A stretch of DNA of 64,000 bases from Anarhynchus alexandrinus (Eukaryota > Chordata > Aves > Charadriiformes > Charadriidae): positions 3,018,665-3,082,664 of the forward strand of contig VUYV01000045.1 of the NCBI GenBank assembly GCA_008711295.1, written 5' to 3'. The position numbers and the translations under genes were made by a program. Shown here piece by piece: positions 44,484-59,100 of this stretch. The notes under the pieces were generated by a model. That model saw only the letters and a list, made by a program, of their open reading frames with translations, was not told the DNA's origin and did no database searches. The stretch's first letter is position 1; each line of letters starts with the position of its first letter.

Positions 44484-47400
44484 AATATTTTCCTTAGAGA
44501 TGCCTTTTCTTTGTTATTTTCATACACTTGGTGAGAGATAGTAGCTGATATTTGAACAGTGGTTGAAAAAAGTCTGGTCTTGTTTTTGCACACTTGCTAG
44601 AGTTCTTTATCTATGGTGTTAACATCTTGGTTTGGAAATGGAGATATTCAGACGCTGGAATGTGATATGCTGTGAAAATCCCAATTTTGCAGAAAAAGGC
44701 AGAGTGACTTGGGTGATAGGGCCCCTTGAAAGGATGTGAATTCACTCTTGTCCCATAATTTTTCCTGCGGTTGAAGTCAGTGTAAGTGCTTATTGAAGCA
44801 AGCACAATACAACAGTATATTTGTGCGCAGTTGCCTTAAGGGAATTTTCTTGTCGTTTTTCCTTAAGGTTCCCTGTCTTGGGGCAACTTTCTTTGTTTAG
44901 CTGCAGGTGAAATGAGCCTTGCAAATATATTTGTCGGCTTAGGCAGAGGTGTACGTTTGCCCTTATTGCTACATTAATATTGTTAGTTACACTATACTTG
45001 CTTATGGAAAAATAAGTGAATAATGGAATCCTGGAATGTTGTGCCGTATAGAGGTATTATAGACACCTGGTCAGTCTTCTGTTTGCTCTCCTTTCTGGGG
45101 GAGGAATCTGTATTGCTGGGGGGCTCCCTTTGAAACCCTGTTTGTGTTCAGGAATGCCACCACTAGCCATTAGGTCTCCTGTTGGTTTACATGATTTTTA
45201 GTGAAATTTGCCTAAGGTTAGCTATTCATGTCAATTTTGCCCTTATGGCTGCAGTTTCCAGCTGGAGGCAGTGGAGGCTTCCCATTCTGCGGGGAGAGCT
45301 GCCTTCACAGGCGGCGGGAGAGGCTTCTGCGGCGACCTGTCCCTTCATGGAGTTATTTGGTGGAAAACTGCAGGGTTTATGAGCTGATCTATCTCAAAAG
45401 GTCTCCCTTCTGCTTGTGAGACAGTCGAGGTAAACATAATGACAGTAGGGCTGTGGAAAAATCTGGACCTGCATTACAAAAAGTACATCTTGATGCAGCA
45501 GTCATTTGGATGGAGGTGTGTTTTGATAACTACTGAAAAAAGAGTTACTATGTGAAAATAAGTGTGCAAATGGAAATCNGGTAATCTTTCTCCTGAACGA
45601 AGGTGGTGATGGTACATGACTGGCCACTGTGGTTTAGTGTCTTTGCCTGGACTTGACTCCTTGTCATACCTTTGCACACCCTACAGTACCACTAATTTAG
45701 AATATCATACTTCCTAAAACCATGCTGCATATTGAAGCAGTGGCTTCTTTTTTTTCCGGTATAGAGCAAAATGACAGAATATCTCAGAAATTTCAAGGTA
45801 GTAGAAATAAGTGGACTAAATCCACGCTGTGGGATTGGCAGACTCGAATTGTGATGCTTGAATTGCTCCACTGGTCAGAAAATACACCTAGACAGGCTTT
45901 TTCTGACCCAAAGAAAGGAAAGTGTGGCTCACACTCTTGAGTCTGCTGAGACTCCCTGAAGATCATGACTGAGGGACATTCCCAAGTCTCAGAACTTCCC
46001 GTGAGACAGAAGAAAATCCACCTTTTCCATTTAGTGCAGGAAACCTAGCACCCCCCTCTTCCCCTTCCCCTACCCCCCAGCCACGTTTGGCTGTCCTGTC
46101 AGTCAGCTTTGGTGGAAGAATTCACATTATTAAGGTAGGGTTTTGATGCTAGTTGCCAGGAGGTTTTTAAAAGCCTCTTTATTCAGTTGACATGCTCAAA
46201 AAGCCTTCCTTCCTGATAAGCAGGACAGAAACAAAGATCCTGGAAGTGACCTGCTGGTAGGGTGAATAATTCAGTGTAGAAAGCAGTTGGGGTTTTGGAG
46301 AAGCTGGTTATCATCTGCAAAGGGAAGGGAGCGTGTTCTTTGGCTGGGCTCCCTCCAGTAGCCAGAGCAGTGGTTTGCTGGGGGGCAGGTTGGCTTGGGC
46401 GGGTGGAAGAGTGCTGAGCTGGGGCAGTGGGGGTGGAGGGTGAGATTACAGGAATATGTAAGCACATGTTGAAATCTGAATCACGGTTTTGTGAACAAAA
46501 GTGATCAAGGTACCCAGACATGACAGGAGGGGGAAAAAACCCACCCTATTTAATTGCCTGTACTCTAATGCTGGCAGCCAGGGTAATAAACAAGAGGAGC
46601 TGAAATTTCTCATTTACGATTATAAATTTCATCTACTTGGTATTACTTGAAATCTAGTGGGAAGGTTCACCGGATTGGAATGTTAAAATAAACGGTTATA
46701 ACCTATTTAGAGAGAATTGAATGGGTAGAAGGGGAGGGAAAGTGGTGCTCTATATCAAGAGCGATATTATGTATTTCTGAATCACTGAGTACTCAAAAGC
46801 AAATGATCTTAAATGCTTCTCAGCTGCTGTCCTGGCAGAGAAGGCAGGAGATGAGGGTACTAGCTCGTAGCCACTAGCAGAAGCTAAAGTAGAAGGAGGA
46901 TGACCAGTCCTTTAAGGCTGTTACTTGCATTGGGGAGGGCAGGGGGAGCAGGGACTGAACACCTTCTGCTGCCACTACTGAAACCCCTATGAATTTCTGT
47001 TAAAAACTGCGTGTGTGTAAATGCAGGCGACGATTTGTCTGGAAAAGAATTGTATCTGACACTGAGGAATTCAAAGGCAGATGAAGAAGAACTGGTCACA
47101 GGCATAGATTAGTGGTTTTTAGTTGTAAGGACCATAGCTTGGTTTAACTATATTGTATGCAGAAAGAATTGAGCTCAAATAAGCAACAACATAAAATCTG
47201 TGACTATGGATGTGTGTAGACTGGTAGATATATTGTGTATACATACAAACACGTGTCTGTTTCTTTCAGAGGGACAGCACAACACAAAGATGGGAATGGT
47301 CATAAGCTAAATGGTTTGGGAGGAATATTTTTTCTATAGATGGTGCTTGGAAATGGCTTTAAGGTTTTTTACTAAATGAGTAATTGAGGAAAAACTTAAT

Positions 47401-50024
47401 TCTCTCCTGCTGCTTCTGTCTCCAGCATCTGTCAGAATTTTAGAACTAGAAGCTTCACTTCTTGAAGCTATTTCTTGTTTTGTTTAATAAGGATATTTTG
47501 AATGTGGATGAAGTTTATTTTAAAGTGGTTTCTTTAACTAACAAAGACCCGTTTTAAAAGGAGTCAAATTCCTTCAACTCTAAATGAGCACTAATTGTGA
47601 ATTAAAAAAATGATCTGGTAAGAATGAAATGTTCTGTTTACCATTTTTCTAACGTAATAAGCGTGTTAAATTTAAGAACTGAATAAATATTTGTTTAAGT
47701 ACATAATTGCTTAAATAAGTGTGTGTGGACATTTAAATATGTTTTTCTGGTTAGCAAAAAGACTTGCCAAGCATCGTGCGAAAGCTAGAGCTAATAATAA
47801 GACAAAACAGAATAGTTACCAATCAGTGAGACTGAATCTTTCTTTAATATAATAACTAAAAAATAATTAATTCAACAGAACATTAAAATATGTTACTCAT
47901 ACCAGATTTTCCTACTTGCCAATTTAAATGAAGCTAAGACCAAACTAATATACACTACTTTGATTTGAATAAATCCACTATGGTTGAGGAACTAAAATGC
48001 ATGTCACACTTTAGGGATATCACTTTCTTCTGGAGAAGCAGTGACAGAGAAAGCTTTGAAGGTCATGGTAGATAATCAGTTGAGTGAAAGTTCCTTGTGC
48101 AGTCCTGCAGTTTAAAAGCATTAATACAATATTTGGCTGAGTAAAAGAAAGCGATACTGGAAGACAGAATCTGGTTTTTGGTCCCTCAAAATGGCTAGTG
48201 GAGATAGGGCTCAGATAAAGAATTAGGATGGCTGCAGTGAACTGGAGAATGTGGTCGATCGTAAGAATTCCCAAGAACAGAATAATGTTTTAGGTTCAAG
48301 GGAGGTGATTCGGGTCTCTTGGCCTGAACCTGTGTATAACTGAATATGTGGAACCAAAATCGTAATGAAGAATTTTTCAGTCCAGCATGCAAACATATAG
48401 AATGGGCTATACTTTCATAGACAAGGAAAGCAAATTGACTGGAGAACTATGACCACCTGCGGATGCCACATAAGGCTTGCTGTCTCCCTCGAGCATTGCA
48501 AAATGTCTTCAAATAATCAAAATAAGTCTAAAAGACCTGAAAATTAACTTGGTCTTTAAAGTATTGAGTGACATGAATGTGAAATCACTTTCCTTCTGCA
48601 TTATTGCAATCAGAGTACTTGTTTTTCTTCCTTTAGTGAATCTCATGTTCCAACAATGTGGTCAATTTATTAAACCTGTAGCACATTGTTATGCCTTCAG
48701 AAACTAGAACTTTAATTACTAAAAAAAAAAGTAATGTGGTTCTTAATTTTGCAGAAGTGAGTGCTTTTTGTGGAGATGGGTTCTCTACGCCTGAGATGTT
48801 TGCCATCAGGCAAGTAATTTAAAATGCATGTAGAAGGTATGAAAACGCCTTCTGGAGGTGGAAGGCATTCTTACTTCTTCTAAAACACCCCGGGTAAACT
48901 GTAAGAGTTCAGAAGACACCAAAATCCTATTTTGCATCTTGCTTGGAATCAGCAGCAGGATAATACCTGCATCCTGCAGGAAAAAAAACTTACTTTTGAG
49001 ATGGCAGCAAGCTGGCAGGCTGGTCTGTGGGCAGCCATGGTCTCCGCAGCGTGGGCAAGCGTGGCTGCGAGAAGCACTGACCGACCATAGCTCATAGGGA
49101 GGACTTCTGAACAGGAGACTCAGTGCATGGGGTACACACAGGTTTTTCTCCTGAATTTGACTCGGTCCAGTACTGTAAAGCCCATTTAAACTGTGTGGCT
49201 CTTCTGTTTTCTTTCCCAAACGTGTCCTGTTGAAGATCGTTCAAGGAAGGAGGTTGGGTGTGGACTTGTAGGTTTTACTGCATTTGCACAAGGCGCTTCT
49301 GAAGAACGATTTTTGCATTTTGTATGTTGGTTTACCATCTGTCTTGATTCTCACTGCTTGTTGTGAAATCAAAAGCATACAAATAAAGAAAAGCTTACCT
49401 TACCAAATTTCTGCATGAGAATGCCTGCAAGTGTACACGTACTAAGCGCTCCTCTGTATTTGTTCTCTGTCTTGGTGTGCTTTCAGAGTAAGGGTCTTAA
49501 TACTGTTTGATTAACAGCTTACTTTCCAAAATTGACCACAAGAAAGCAAGTTAAACAAATTCATAAAACTATACAGTAGATTAAACTGTGACTTAATCAT
49601 ATCAATTTAGTCTGGCTCTATTAATAGCTAATAAATGGCTTTATATTTTTTTAATGCCTGGGAGCCATGTTACAATGTACTCAAGTTATTATTTTAGATA
49701 ATAATCTCTAGTTCTAGACAATGAATAGACAGTTATTACTAGTTTTTATATAAAATATAATTCTTCACTTTAGAACTTTTTGGGGGTATTTTAGAGAATA
49801 AATTAAACTTAGTACACAATTTATTACAATTTTATATGTAAGTTTTGCTTTTAATAGTTCAGGTTTTGTTCAAATTTCTGTAAACCTAATAAAAATGTAA
49901 CAGTAGTTATATGTTTATGATAATTTCATTTGTGTGTGCCTTTAGTAATGTATGTATACTACATACTAATGAGCAAATGAGATGACACATTAGAGTTGGA
50001 ATATAGAAAGAATCCAGGTAATTA

Positions 50025-50140
50025 GGATGCTTGGGTACAAATTTTGACTCTGCTGCTGAACTGGTATGCTAATTTATTATAAAATGCATGATACTTGCAA
50101 ATAAATGATAAAATACCTACCTGGTGCTGCGTATTCAGTA
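50025..50140 (+). repeat. Possible MIR-type SINE relic
   Basis: GCTTGGGTACAAATTTTGAC then TCTGCTGCT (compare GCCTGGGTTCGAATCCCGGC then TCTGCCACT), followed by ATAAAATACCTACCTGGTG (compare TAGTACCTACCTCATAGGG), in the MIR sense order. Diverged and partly deleted. Confidence 0.4.
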
Positions 50141-53100
50141 GCGTTTTATCCAAATAATGTTTATTGAGCAGAAATCATGTTCTTGCAAAATATGGAAGTG
50201 AAATCCAAGTTTTAAATGTGCCTGAGTTCTAGCATGCTTTGAACAAATGTACTCTTACACATCAGGTGGAACCACTTGTACAGTAGACGCAACAATTAAT
50301 TGCTTTTATCTCAGCACTTAATTTGATCTTTTGCCTTATTTTTTTCATTTTGTTGTTTTTTTGGTTAATACAGTCTTGTCTTGAAATCTTTTCAGTCTCG
50401 GTTGACGTCAGGTCAAAACGTGCCTTGTTGCCATCATGAGCAAACTGCCCCCCTCCAGCACCAGGGTTCTAAATTTGTTTTCAGAGTAGCAGAGGTTTGC
50501 TGTATGGTGTGCGAGTTCATGCTTAAGATGGTAGAGTCATAGGAGAAGGTCTGGAGATGAGCTGGGGATGCCTTTAAAAATGAGGATGAGCAGGGGAAGC
50601 GGAAACTGACGGAGGCGTACGCACAGGATGATACGATCAATGCAAAGAGTCAAGTAGTGTGGGGCAGCAAAACTGGTGTGGCCCCACCAGAGAAGAGCAT
50701 TGCCGTGACTGTGGCATGAACTGACAAGGGCATGGATAGGGTGTGTACCTATGCAGGCGGAGGAAAATGTTAATTTTAGGTGCTCTTGCTCTGGATGAAG
50801 CATCAGGGCTTTGGAATAATTAACGTCAGGATTATTGAGGCAAGAGTGCTCACTGGTTTATTTAGGCACGATTAGTTTTGCGTTTTCGTTCACAATTTAC
50901 TGACATAGGATGTTACTGTAACCCTGGAAGATTGGAAAACTGGAGTGGGCATGTATATGCAGGTAGCTTGTTAGAATAGTAGGTGTAAAAGCAGTTTTAG
51001 AAGTTTTATTTAGTTAAGTGGGCAAACTGTTTGCATTTCCTTAAAAACACAGCAACTTAAGCATAAAATTTGTAGCAGTTTCCATTTAGTTGAGGTAGGT
51101 TGTCATTTACTCGCCTTTTAGAGTAGGTGGCAATCCTGAAAAGGTGACTAGGAGAAAAACGTCTTGGGCCTACTGTATTGATGAGGAGAACTGGGAAAGG
51201 TGTGTGTGGGCATCCCCTTCCACCAGCCATACTGGTGACTAGTAGATCCTTAATAACAATTCACCATGAATTTCTGTCCTTTCACTTCATCTGGTCCCAG
51301 TTTTGTTAAATTTTGTCTTTGACATAATATATACACACAGATACGTTCTGTGTACACATACATATATATGGTCGTATATATATCTCCATATCCAGAAGCA
51401 TCCTGACAGCATGGACTCCTGGGCAGTGGTCGGCACCGCTCTTAGTAACGGCACTGGCTGTTCTTGGCTCTGTCAGCCATAGTGATGCTTTAAATCTGGG
51501 ATTTGCTATGACAATTAAATACAGACCATGTATAGCTCACAAATCCACCTCTGCCATGACCCCAGATACTGATTTATTTGATTGGACAGTTGGAAAACTA
51601 TTCAGAATTATCTGCGGAGCAAGCAGCATTTTGAAGCCAGTCTTTATTAATACTGAAATGATTTATTGCTTCTTATCATCAAAATAATTTGGAGTTTGAG
51701 GGTGCATCTTACGTTGCATAAATCTCTAGGTAGTGGTGGGTGTGTGAACAAATTTTGTGCAGTCTACTTATTCACTTCAAATTTTCAAAACAAGTATTCA
51801 AAAGCTGCTTCATTTGAAAGGACAGAGTTTTCACAGCTTACCGGGCTGCAGATTTAATACCAATGAGCTTCAAAGCTTTTGCCAGGACAAGTGCATGCAT
51901 CTTTGTAATGCTCCACAATTTGGTGGTTTAGCTTAGAAATAAATTGTAAATGTCAGATCTGAAGAAGGGCTTGTGTGACTGTAAATTTGTGTGTGTGGTG
52001 GTGGGTTTTTTTTCCCCAGCTACTTTGGTTAGCCTAGTAAGACTTTCTCTCCCCCTACACACGCTTTGCTTTATTTATTCCATGTGTGCTGTTATTTGTT
52101 TATTTATGTATTTATTTTTAAGTATCGTTTGTATTCCAGTCTAAATGTGCTTGAAAATTACCATCTGCTCTCCTGCTATTTAGATAGGGCATGCTACAAC
52201 TGAGGTGAAGAGCTGTCACATCAAATATTTTCATTCTAGCTTTCGCACCTTTGATATCGAGTTACATAATTGCAGTGCAGGACCATTTCCAGGGATTCCT
52301 TATTTTCTTTTTAACCCTCCCGTGACTTCCCCCAGTCTTTACTGGTTTTGGCTGCATTTTGAGAGTGTTTCCAGTGTGGGTGCAAGTTTGTGGATGCTAA
52401 GAGGTGAGGGCACAGCCCCTCAAGAAGAGCCTCTCCTTTTGATTAAGTGCTAAAATTTAGTAGAATAAGCAGCAATAGAAAAACAGAATGTGCCTATTTA
52501 TGGTGCAAAATGTTTATATACAGGTAAAACATTGTAGGGGTGGGGTGGTTTGGTGTTTTTTTTTTTCTTGTCCTTTTGTTTGGTGGTGGTAGTTTTTTCT
52601 ATTTTCCACAATTCTTGTCTTTTCTCAGACAAAGTGAAATGTAAATGGGTCAATGACATGTGCAGAATATATTTCCTGTAATGCTGAGGTTTAATCTACT
52701 AGTATTTTGGTGTTCGAATTTTTTTTTTCCTTGGGTTTGGTTAGTCTTTTAAGTTCAAGTAGTTTAGGGAGGTGGAAACTAACTACTCTCAAAATTAGAG
52801 GATCATAAAAATGAACAGATCATCTGTATTCACGTTGACAGTCACTTTGGGTTGAATGGGAATAAACTGACAGAAGATGGTGTTTGGAAATGAAACATGA
52901 TGGGAAAGCAGTTAGCACAAACTGCTCAATAATTTCTCATAGTCAGGAAAAGAGCGCCATTAGAGAGCGAGGGTTGTGCCAATAAAATAGCTGTAAGATA
53001 AATTAATGGTCTTACAGTACCAGGCAGTAAATTTGGTGCATGTCATCTGCCCCCTCCCTGCTGGTTAATTCGGTAATGGGGTGGGTACTGACACAGGCAC

Positions 53101-56100
53101 CAAATTCCAGGTATTTGTATCTCCTGTGAGGTGGAGTTTATTATCCAACTAGTTTTGACCTGCTGGGGCTCTGGTGGGACAAGCCACTGTTGGCCACCTC
53201 CCGGGTGAGACCCCTTGTCCTCTTCGTGGAGCGGCCAGCGGTTCTGCTGCGTGCTTCCCAAGCCATCTTCTCCTTCGCCTTTCCAGAGAGTGATGGTGGT
53301 GGTCTCTGATGTGGGTTTTTTTCTTCTTCTGCTGAAGTAGCGGATGCAGTAAATCTAATTAGTTACTTTTACGTGATGGTTTGTGCATTCTTGTGGTTTA
53401 CATTGGAGGGATCTTTGCTTTCACTGGCAACTAGGTGCATCTTTTCTGGCACTGTTGGACGTCATGGAGGCTTTGGTGGCAGGCTGGTGCTGCCAGAGCC
53501 TCTTGTGCATATGTGGTGCAGGCGTCCCTCTGCTCCATCCATTAATGCATCCCTTGACTCCCCTGAGCGTGCGGAGTGGGGTTGGAGGAGCCAGGCAGTG
53601 GTATGGAGCTGAGGTCATGAAGCTCAATCAAACCATATGATGGGGAAGCACTAGTATAGGGGTTAAAACATTTCCCCCCAACCATCCTTGCCCTCCCTCC
53701 CCCCTGCCCTGTTTAATCTTCTGGGAAAACGATGCAGCAGAGATGTTTTCAGCTGAAGTTGCACTTTCTGTTAGTCATAATTGTAACACGTGTAGTATCA
53801 AACCCTGGTGTGGTAGCTGTGACCTCAGGCTTGGAAAGGATGCGCATGGCTCAGATGGTATCATCCATCTGTACGTATGCGTGCGTGTGCCATCTGCACG
53901 CTTGCTTTTACAGCAGTAGATAAGATGTTTTCCCTGACCGTAAAAGCTGCTCTGTGGCTCCAGAGCACTGGGCCACGGGTGCAGCTGTACGTTCACAGAG
54001 GGTTTGTCCTGGTTTGATCCTATTTTCTGAGCCATGCCAGGGAGTTTTGTTCCTTCTGAGATGTGTCACTTCATTATTTCAGCTTGAGTTTTGTTTCTTC
54101 TGTTGGTCAGCGCAACCATTTTGGGGGATAGTGGAAACCGAGTAACATACCCTTTTGTTGTGAGGTTACTGTTTCAGTACCACATTTGGTTGTGTTGAAG
54201 GCATTGCCAAAATCTCTTCCAAAAGCAGTTATGTATTTGCAGCATCACCTTGAGACTGTTCTTTCACAGGAAACCAACAATATTATTCAGCCTCTCTCAG
54301 TTGATTAATTCTCTTTTCCTGCAAGAGGAGCAGAGCATGGGAAAAATATTTGCCCAACCATGACAAGCTGGGAACTGCAGAGCAGAGCTCGGTTTATGTT
54401 TTCTTAAAACTAATCCTCCCCCTCTTAGCAAGGACTCATGTACTTGTGGTAATTGAACGGGCTGCAGGGTACATCGGGAATTGTAGTTTTGCAGTGTTTT
54501 GTGCTCTGAAGATTAATAATCTTGCAACCCTCTGAGGGAGATAAAGAAAAGATGTTCGCTGACAAATTGTTATCTTGTATTTCAGAAATGTGCTTTGAGC
54601 ACTGAGCATACCTTCAATTCATCCCTTCAGTTTTTACCTTGATATCCTTGGTAATGGCAATATTTTAGACATCTAAGCTTTTCTTTCTCCTTCATCCCTC
54701 CTTGTTTTCTGCAACTGTTTTGGGTTGTTTTGGAGCTGTTTCACTTACAAGACAGTTGCATCTTTCAGAATGCTGTTCTTGAAATACAAAACTTTAGGAG
54801 AAAATATTAAAAATGTTGTTGTTTGGTTTTGTAACTATCTAGACATGCAGAGCTCAAATTGAACAAATAAGATGTCAGGCTTTTATGTCTGAAGAGTGCT
54901 GGCAATATCCTAATAACGGGGTTTTGAAGAATAATTTATGTACTCTAACTTTCAGATAATTTTTGGCTTTCCTCTGCCAGTGGTTTCAGCAAGCTTTTGT
55001 TATAAATTTGTTGGGTTTGTTAAATATTGGTTTTGGTTTAGCCACTGAAGTAGTGTTGTTACTGAGAGCTTAAGTAGGCTGAACACCCGAATCCAGTTAG
55101 CAGTGAGAAGGTGACCGTCTTTATTCCTCATCTGTTGCCATTTCACCAGGGAGCTGCAGAGGTTTTCAGGGCTTACAGAAAAACTACAGATTCTTTATTG
55201 TTTCTGTGCTTTTAACACATACTTAAAAGCGGCTAAGAATACATACAAGTACTCAGAAAAATGCAACTTTAGGCTGGTTGGCTGAACCAAAAACTCTTGC
55301 TGCCTTATTTATTTTTCTTAACACCTTTCACATCCCTCAAGGCACGTTATGACTTTGAAAACCGGATTATATATGTGCATTGACTACCCAAGTGCTTCAA
55401 AAACTAGTGTGCTAGACACGTTACAACGTATTTGGAAGAAAGGAAATGGAAAAAATATTTAGCAAACTAAATCGGTAGGAGAAGATAACAGGCAAAATGT
55501 AATTCTGTGTAGGGAGAGTTTGTTCTAAAACACAGAGAATAAGTGGTGGGCTTCATCGCTCCACTATAGACTTGAACGAAAGATTTAATATGCTGTCTCT
55601 ACTGAGATGATAATATCTGTCAGCTTCGCCAATATATTTTATATATTGTTATGAATTACTTAAGATTTTCAGATGAAGGACTAATTACTTAAAAATTCAG
55701 TGAGGATGTCTGTGTTAAGTACAGATTTGTATGTATGTACTTAATGTGTCTTGGATGTTGGAGTGCTTTTTTATGCTTCTGAGATTTTCTTAAGCTTTTT
55801 ATGCTTTTCGTGATGCAAAATACAGCATGCATCAATCACGTTGCTGTTACGTGGCATTTTGCTGGTGTTACAAATCCTGAGTCAGAATTAGGGGGATATG
55901 GGAAACAGTTTCCTTAATTTTGGACAGTTTTCTGTTCCTTGCGGCACCTGGATTCAGTTTGGATCTTGGGCTTTCCCTGTGGATTAGTACAGTGCCTTGC
56001 TAATTTTAGTGGAGCTTAGCAGTGATTCACTGAACGGGTGGGAGACTTTCGGTTTTTTGATGGGAAGGAGGGGAGGAGGTTTAGTTTTCTGACGGTTTGG

Positions 56101-59100
56101 TGCGCTGAAATGGCTCAGCTTGGGGCCAGGCTGGTGCCGGGGACGTGCAAAAAAAAAAAGAAGTGGGTAGTGTGTGCCGGGAGGATGGAGAGGAGCATGA
56201 ATCTCTGCCACTTGGCAGTTAGATGGGCTTGCTTTGCTGCATTGCCACAGTCAGAGCAATTTGAAAATAAGCAGTAATTTTCTCGTTAAGGCTCATGTCC
56301 TTGAATAAGGCATCTTGGTGGCTGCGGCTGGGTGTGCCAGAGCTGCGTGGCGATGCCTTGTGGTCTTCTGTCCAGCAGTTCTATTCTGGACCTAATAAAT
56401 GTTTAAAAGAAATTGATAAGTTTCCATTATTTTCTTCTGGTTTTGGAGAACAGCGTTTCGTCAAGATGCATTGTCTGACTTCTCAAACCAAATGTATTCA
56501 GAAGGACGACAACTGACTGATAACTGTTATAAAATATGTTAGCGAAGGATTTTTTTTCTTCGACAGTCTCATTTGTGAGAAGGAATGAGGTCACTGCACA
56601 AGAGTTTTGGCTTTAATTTGGCATGTTTTGGCAGCCTGTTAGAAGAGCATTGTTTAGGTAGGCACTCCTAATAGAGAGGCTAGTAAATCTTTTCTTGTAA
56701 AGAAAATGTGCTGTCATTGCACTCTTACCTTGTGAACTTGGTCTCTGTGCTGGAGGTCCACTCAACCAAAATGCTGTCTGCTCCATCCTGCTATTTGAAA
56801 TGTTTTTTTCTCCTTAGTTCTGGTAGACAGAAGAACCTGTAAAACATTGATCATGAAGGTGAATAATAAGAGTATAACCCCTAGCGGCTGGTCCTCTTGC
56901 TGCTGTCTTCATAGACGTGTAGTGGCTTTTGTACATGGAAAAGAAAAATTGCAGAAGTCACTCTAACGACAGAGATCTGCTACCAGCATATGATTGCTCC
57001 TCTGTGTATTACAGCAATGGGCAATCACAGGATCATTTCATTAAATTCATGTATCTATTAATTTTCTTATCCTATGTTACATGCACTGGAATCTAAGTTC
57101 CTTAAGACTGGAAAGCTTAATTCTTTTTCTTCACATTTCCTAAATAGGTCTTAAGAATCTAAACATCAGGCAGACTGTTATTCGACATGAATTTGTTGTC
57201 ATATTCAAGATCTCCCTTGAATTGTGGCAGAATTTATTTCATAAAATCTCTTCCTAATTCTCATTTCTCTTTCTTTTTAAATGGCACCACATCAAATGTT
57301 GTCCAAAATCTGACTCACTGATGAAGTAAGTCTTCAAAAAAAGACAGATGGAGAAAGCAAATGTTGTTAAGAATTTTGTCTGAAGTATTGTTTCTGTGCT
57401 AATAGTCACTTTTTTATCATAATTGATATACAGCGTTTGGTTGTTTTTAAATTTATTTTTTTTTCTTCACTGTTTCTTAAGGGAGAGGTAACATATAGTT
57501 GTACAATGCTATTGTTTTGGCTATACTACAATATGTTATGGAATTTCTCCTCAAACCAATATAAAATGAGAGATTCTGTCTTTTTTTTAACTGTAAGCCT
57601 GTATAATTGTTTACTGAAATTTATGGATATCTTGAAACAGATGTAAAAATTCTTAGCTAAAACATCTCATAGATGTACACGGTGTAGTTTCTGTTACATT
57701 CACAATAATGTGGGGAAAAATATGGTTGAGATTTAAAGTGTGTGTGAAACTGCTAAGACTTTTGTTCTTGTTGCAGTTTGTTTATTAGTTTCTCCAAACT
57801 CTCTACATACCTGTCTTATTCTATTGATTTTTAAAAGAAATGCAGTAGGATTTTTCTTTTATCCATCCAGATTGTGTTTTCAATCAGGAATATTTCTCAA
57901 CTGTGATGTCCTTTTCAATTATAAAATAGTATTCTCCTTTTATAGCTGAATATTAAATGAATTTAAAAATAGGATCAGCATGACTGAAATAAGATCTTTT
58001 TTGTCAAGATTTATGTGTGTGCATACAGAAATACTACATTTCTGAGTATGGCAAATAATATGTCAAATCTGAGCAACAAAATAGGAATGTAGATGGATCC
58101 TTGCAGTGCATGTATTTTATTGTTACTTTCCCAGTGATTTTTCTTTCATGTAGATTGACATAAAGACAAATATGTACTTTCCTTTAGATATTAAACCCAC
58201 TATCTCACCTGTGAGGGATTGTAAAATTATATCCCTTTAAAAGAGAATACATCAATCTACAAAAAAATTGCATCTTCAAGACAACGTCTTTCTTATTTCT
58301 GTATTCTTAAGTGTATTCAGAAATAAGAGAAAGCTACAGGATTTAAGTCAGTCTGAAGATTGCATCAAATACTGGGAGTCCTCTAATTTTGCTGTAAAGT
58401 TATGTACTATATTGACGTTTTTTCACACTCTTCTTTGGTCATTTGGTAAAGCGGCATTTGTTTTGTGAGTATCTGTTCAACAAGTTTTTTTTGAAGGACC
58501 TACATCAAAGGATCTTACCGCAAATTTAAAAGGATGTAAAGGTTTCTATGGTACCATAAACAGTGTAACAAATAACTTGTTGTAGAAGCAGCTTCTAAAA
58601 TTGGGTCTTTGGGGTGGGGAGAAATGTTTAATCTGCGGATATAGCTGGTAGTTCTTAATGGTAATTAGTAGCTATTGAAGTAAGAGTTTAGGTAGAACAT
58701 TAATTAAAATAATCCCATCCAAGCCTTGCAGTAATAGGCACTGACTGCCATCTATCCATGTGTTTTTTTTAATCGGGTCTATCAAACTATCATTAACTCT
58801 CTGCCTAGCCTGTATTTGCAGTGCAGTTTTGCATTGTAATACCTGAAACCTTCCTCCTTCTGGATGAATGCCTAAGACTTATTATCTTCCTACAGGACTT
58901 CAGTGTTTATCTTGTTGGCCCTGAAAGCAGAAATACAGGGTATTTTTCCAAGGATGCCCTTAATCTAGAAACGGCTTTATAACTGAATATTGCAGTTTAT
59001 GATAAATGAAAAAACATTTTTGAAGTACAGGCATCGTTGCCTTGTTAATGTGCTTCCCTCTGTCCACCCCCCCTCCAGTCTTCGTCTTTCTGTCACTGCA

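Larger units (their letters stand above)
38799..50024 (+). other. Intron 2 stretch without recognised gene
   Basis: Long AT-rich intron. It contains a possible old repeat at 40725-40920, a tandem duplication at 42141-42198, a 13-bp tandem pair at 44458-44483, an ambiguous base at 45579, a small GC-rich patch at 45240-45380 and a C-rich tract at 46050-46083. No exon seen. Confidence 0.5.

Noticed and set aside
44670..44720. TTTTGCAGAAAAAGGCAGAG segment as another MIR fragment
   Set aside because: Only about 20 bp of loose similarity, within chance expectation.
45240..45380. GC-rich patch as a possible exon
   Set aside because: Short, few CpGs, no family resemblance and no clear paired splice sites.
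53150..53610. GC-richer segments with acceptor-like TTTCCAG near 53280 as cryptic exons
   Set aside because: No homology to ARID1B or other known proteins and no matching strong donor.
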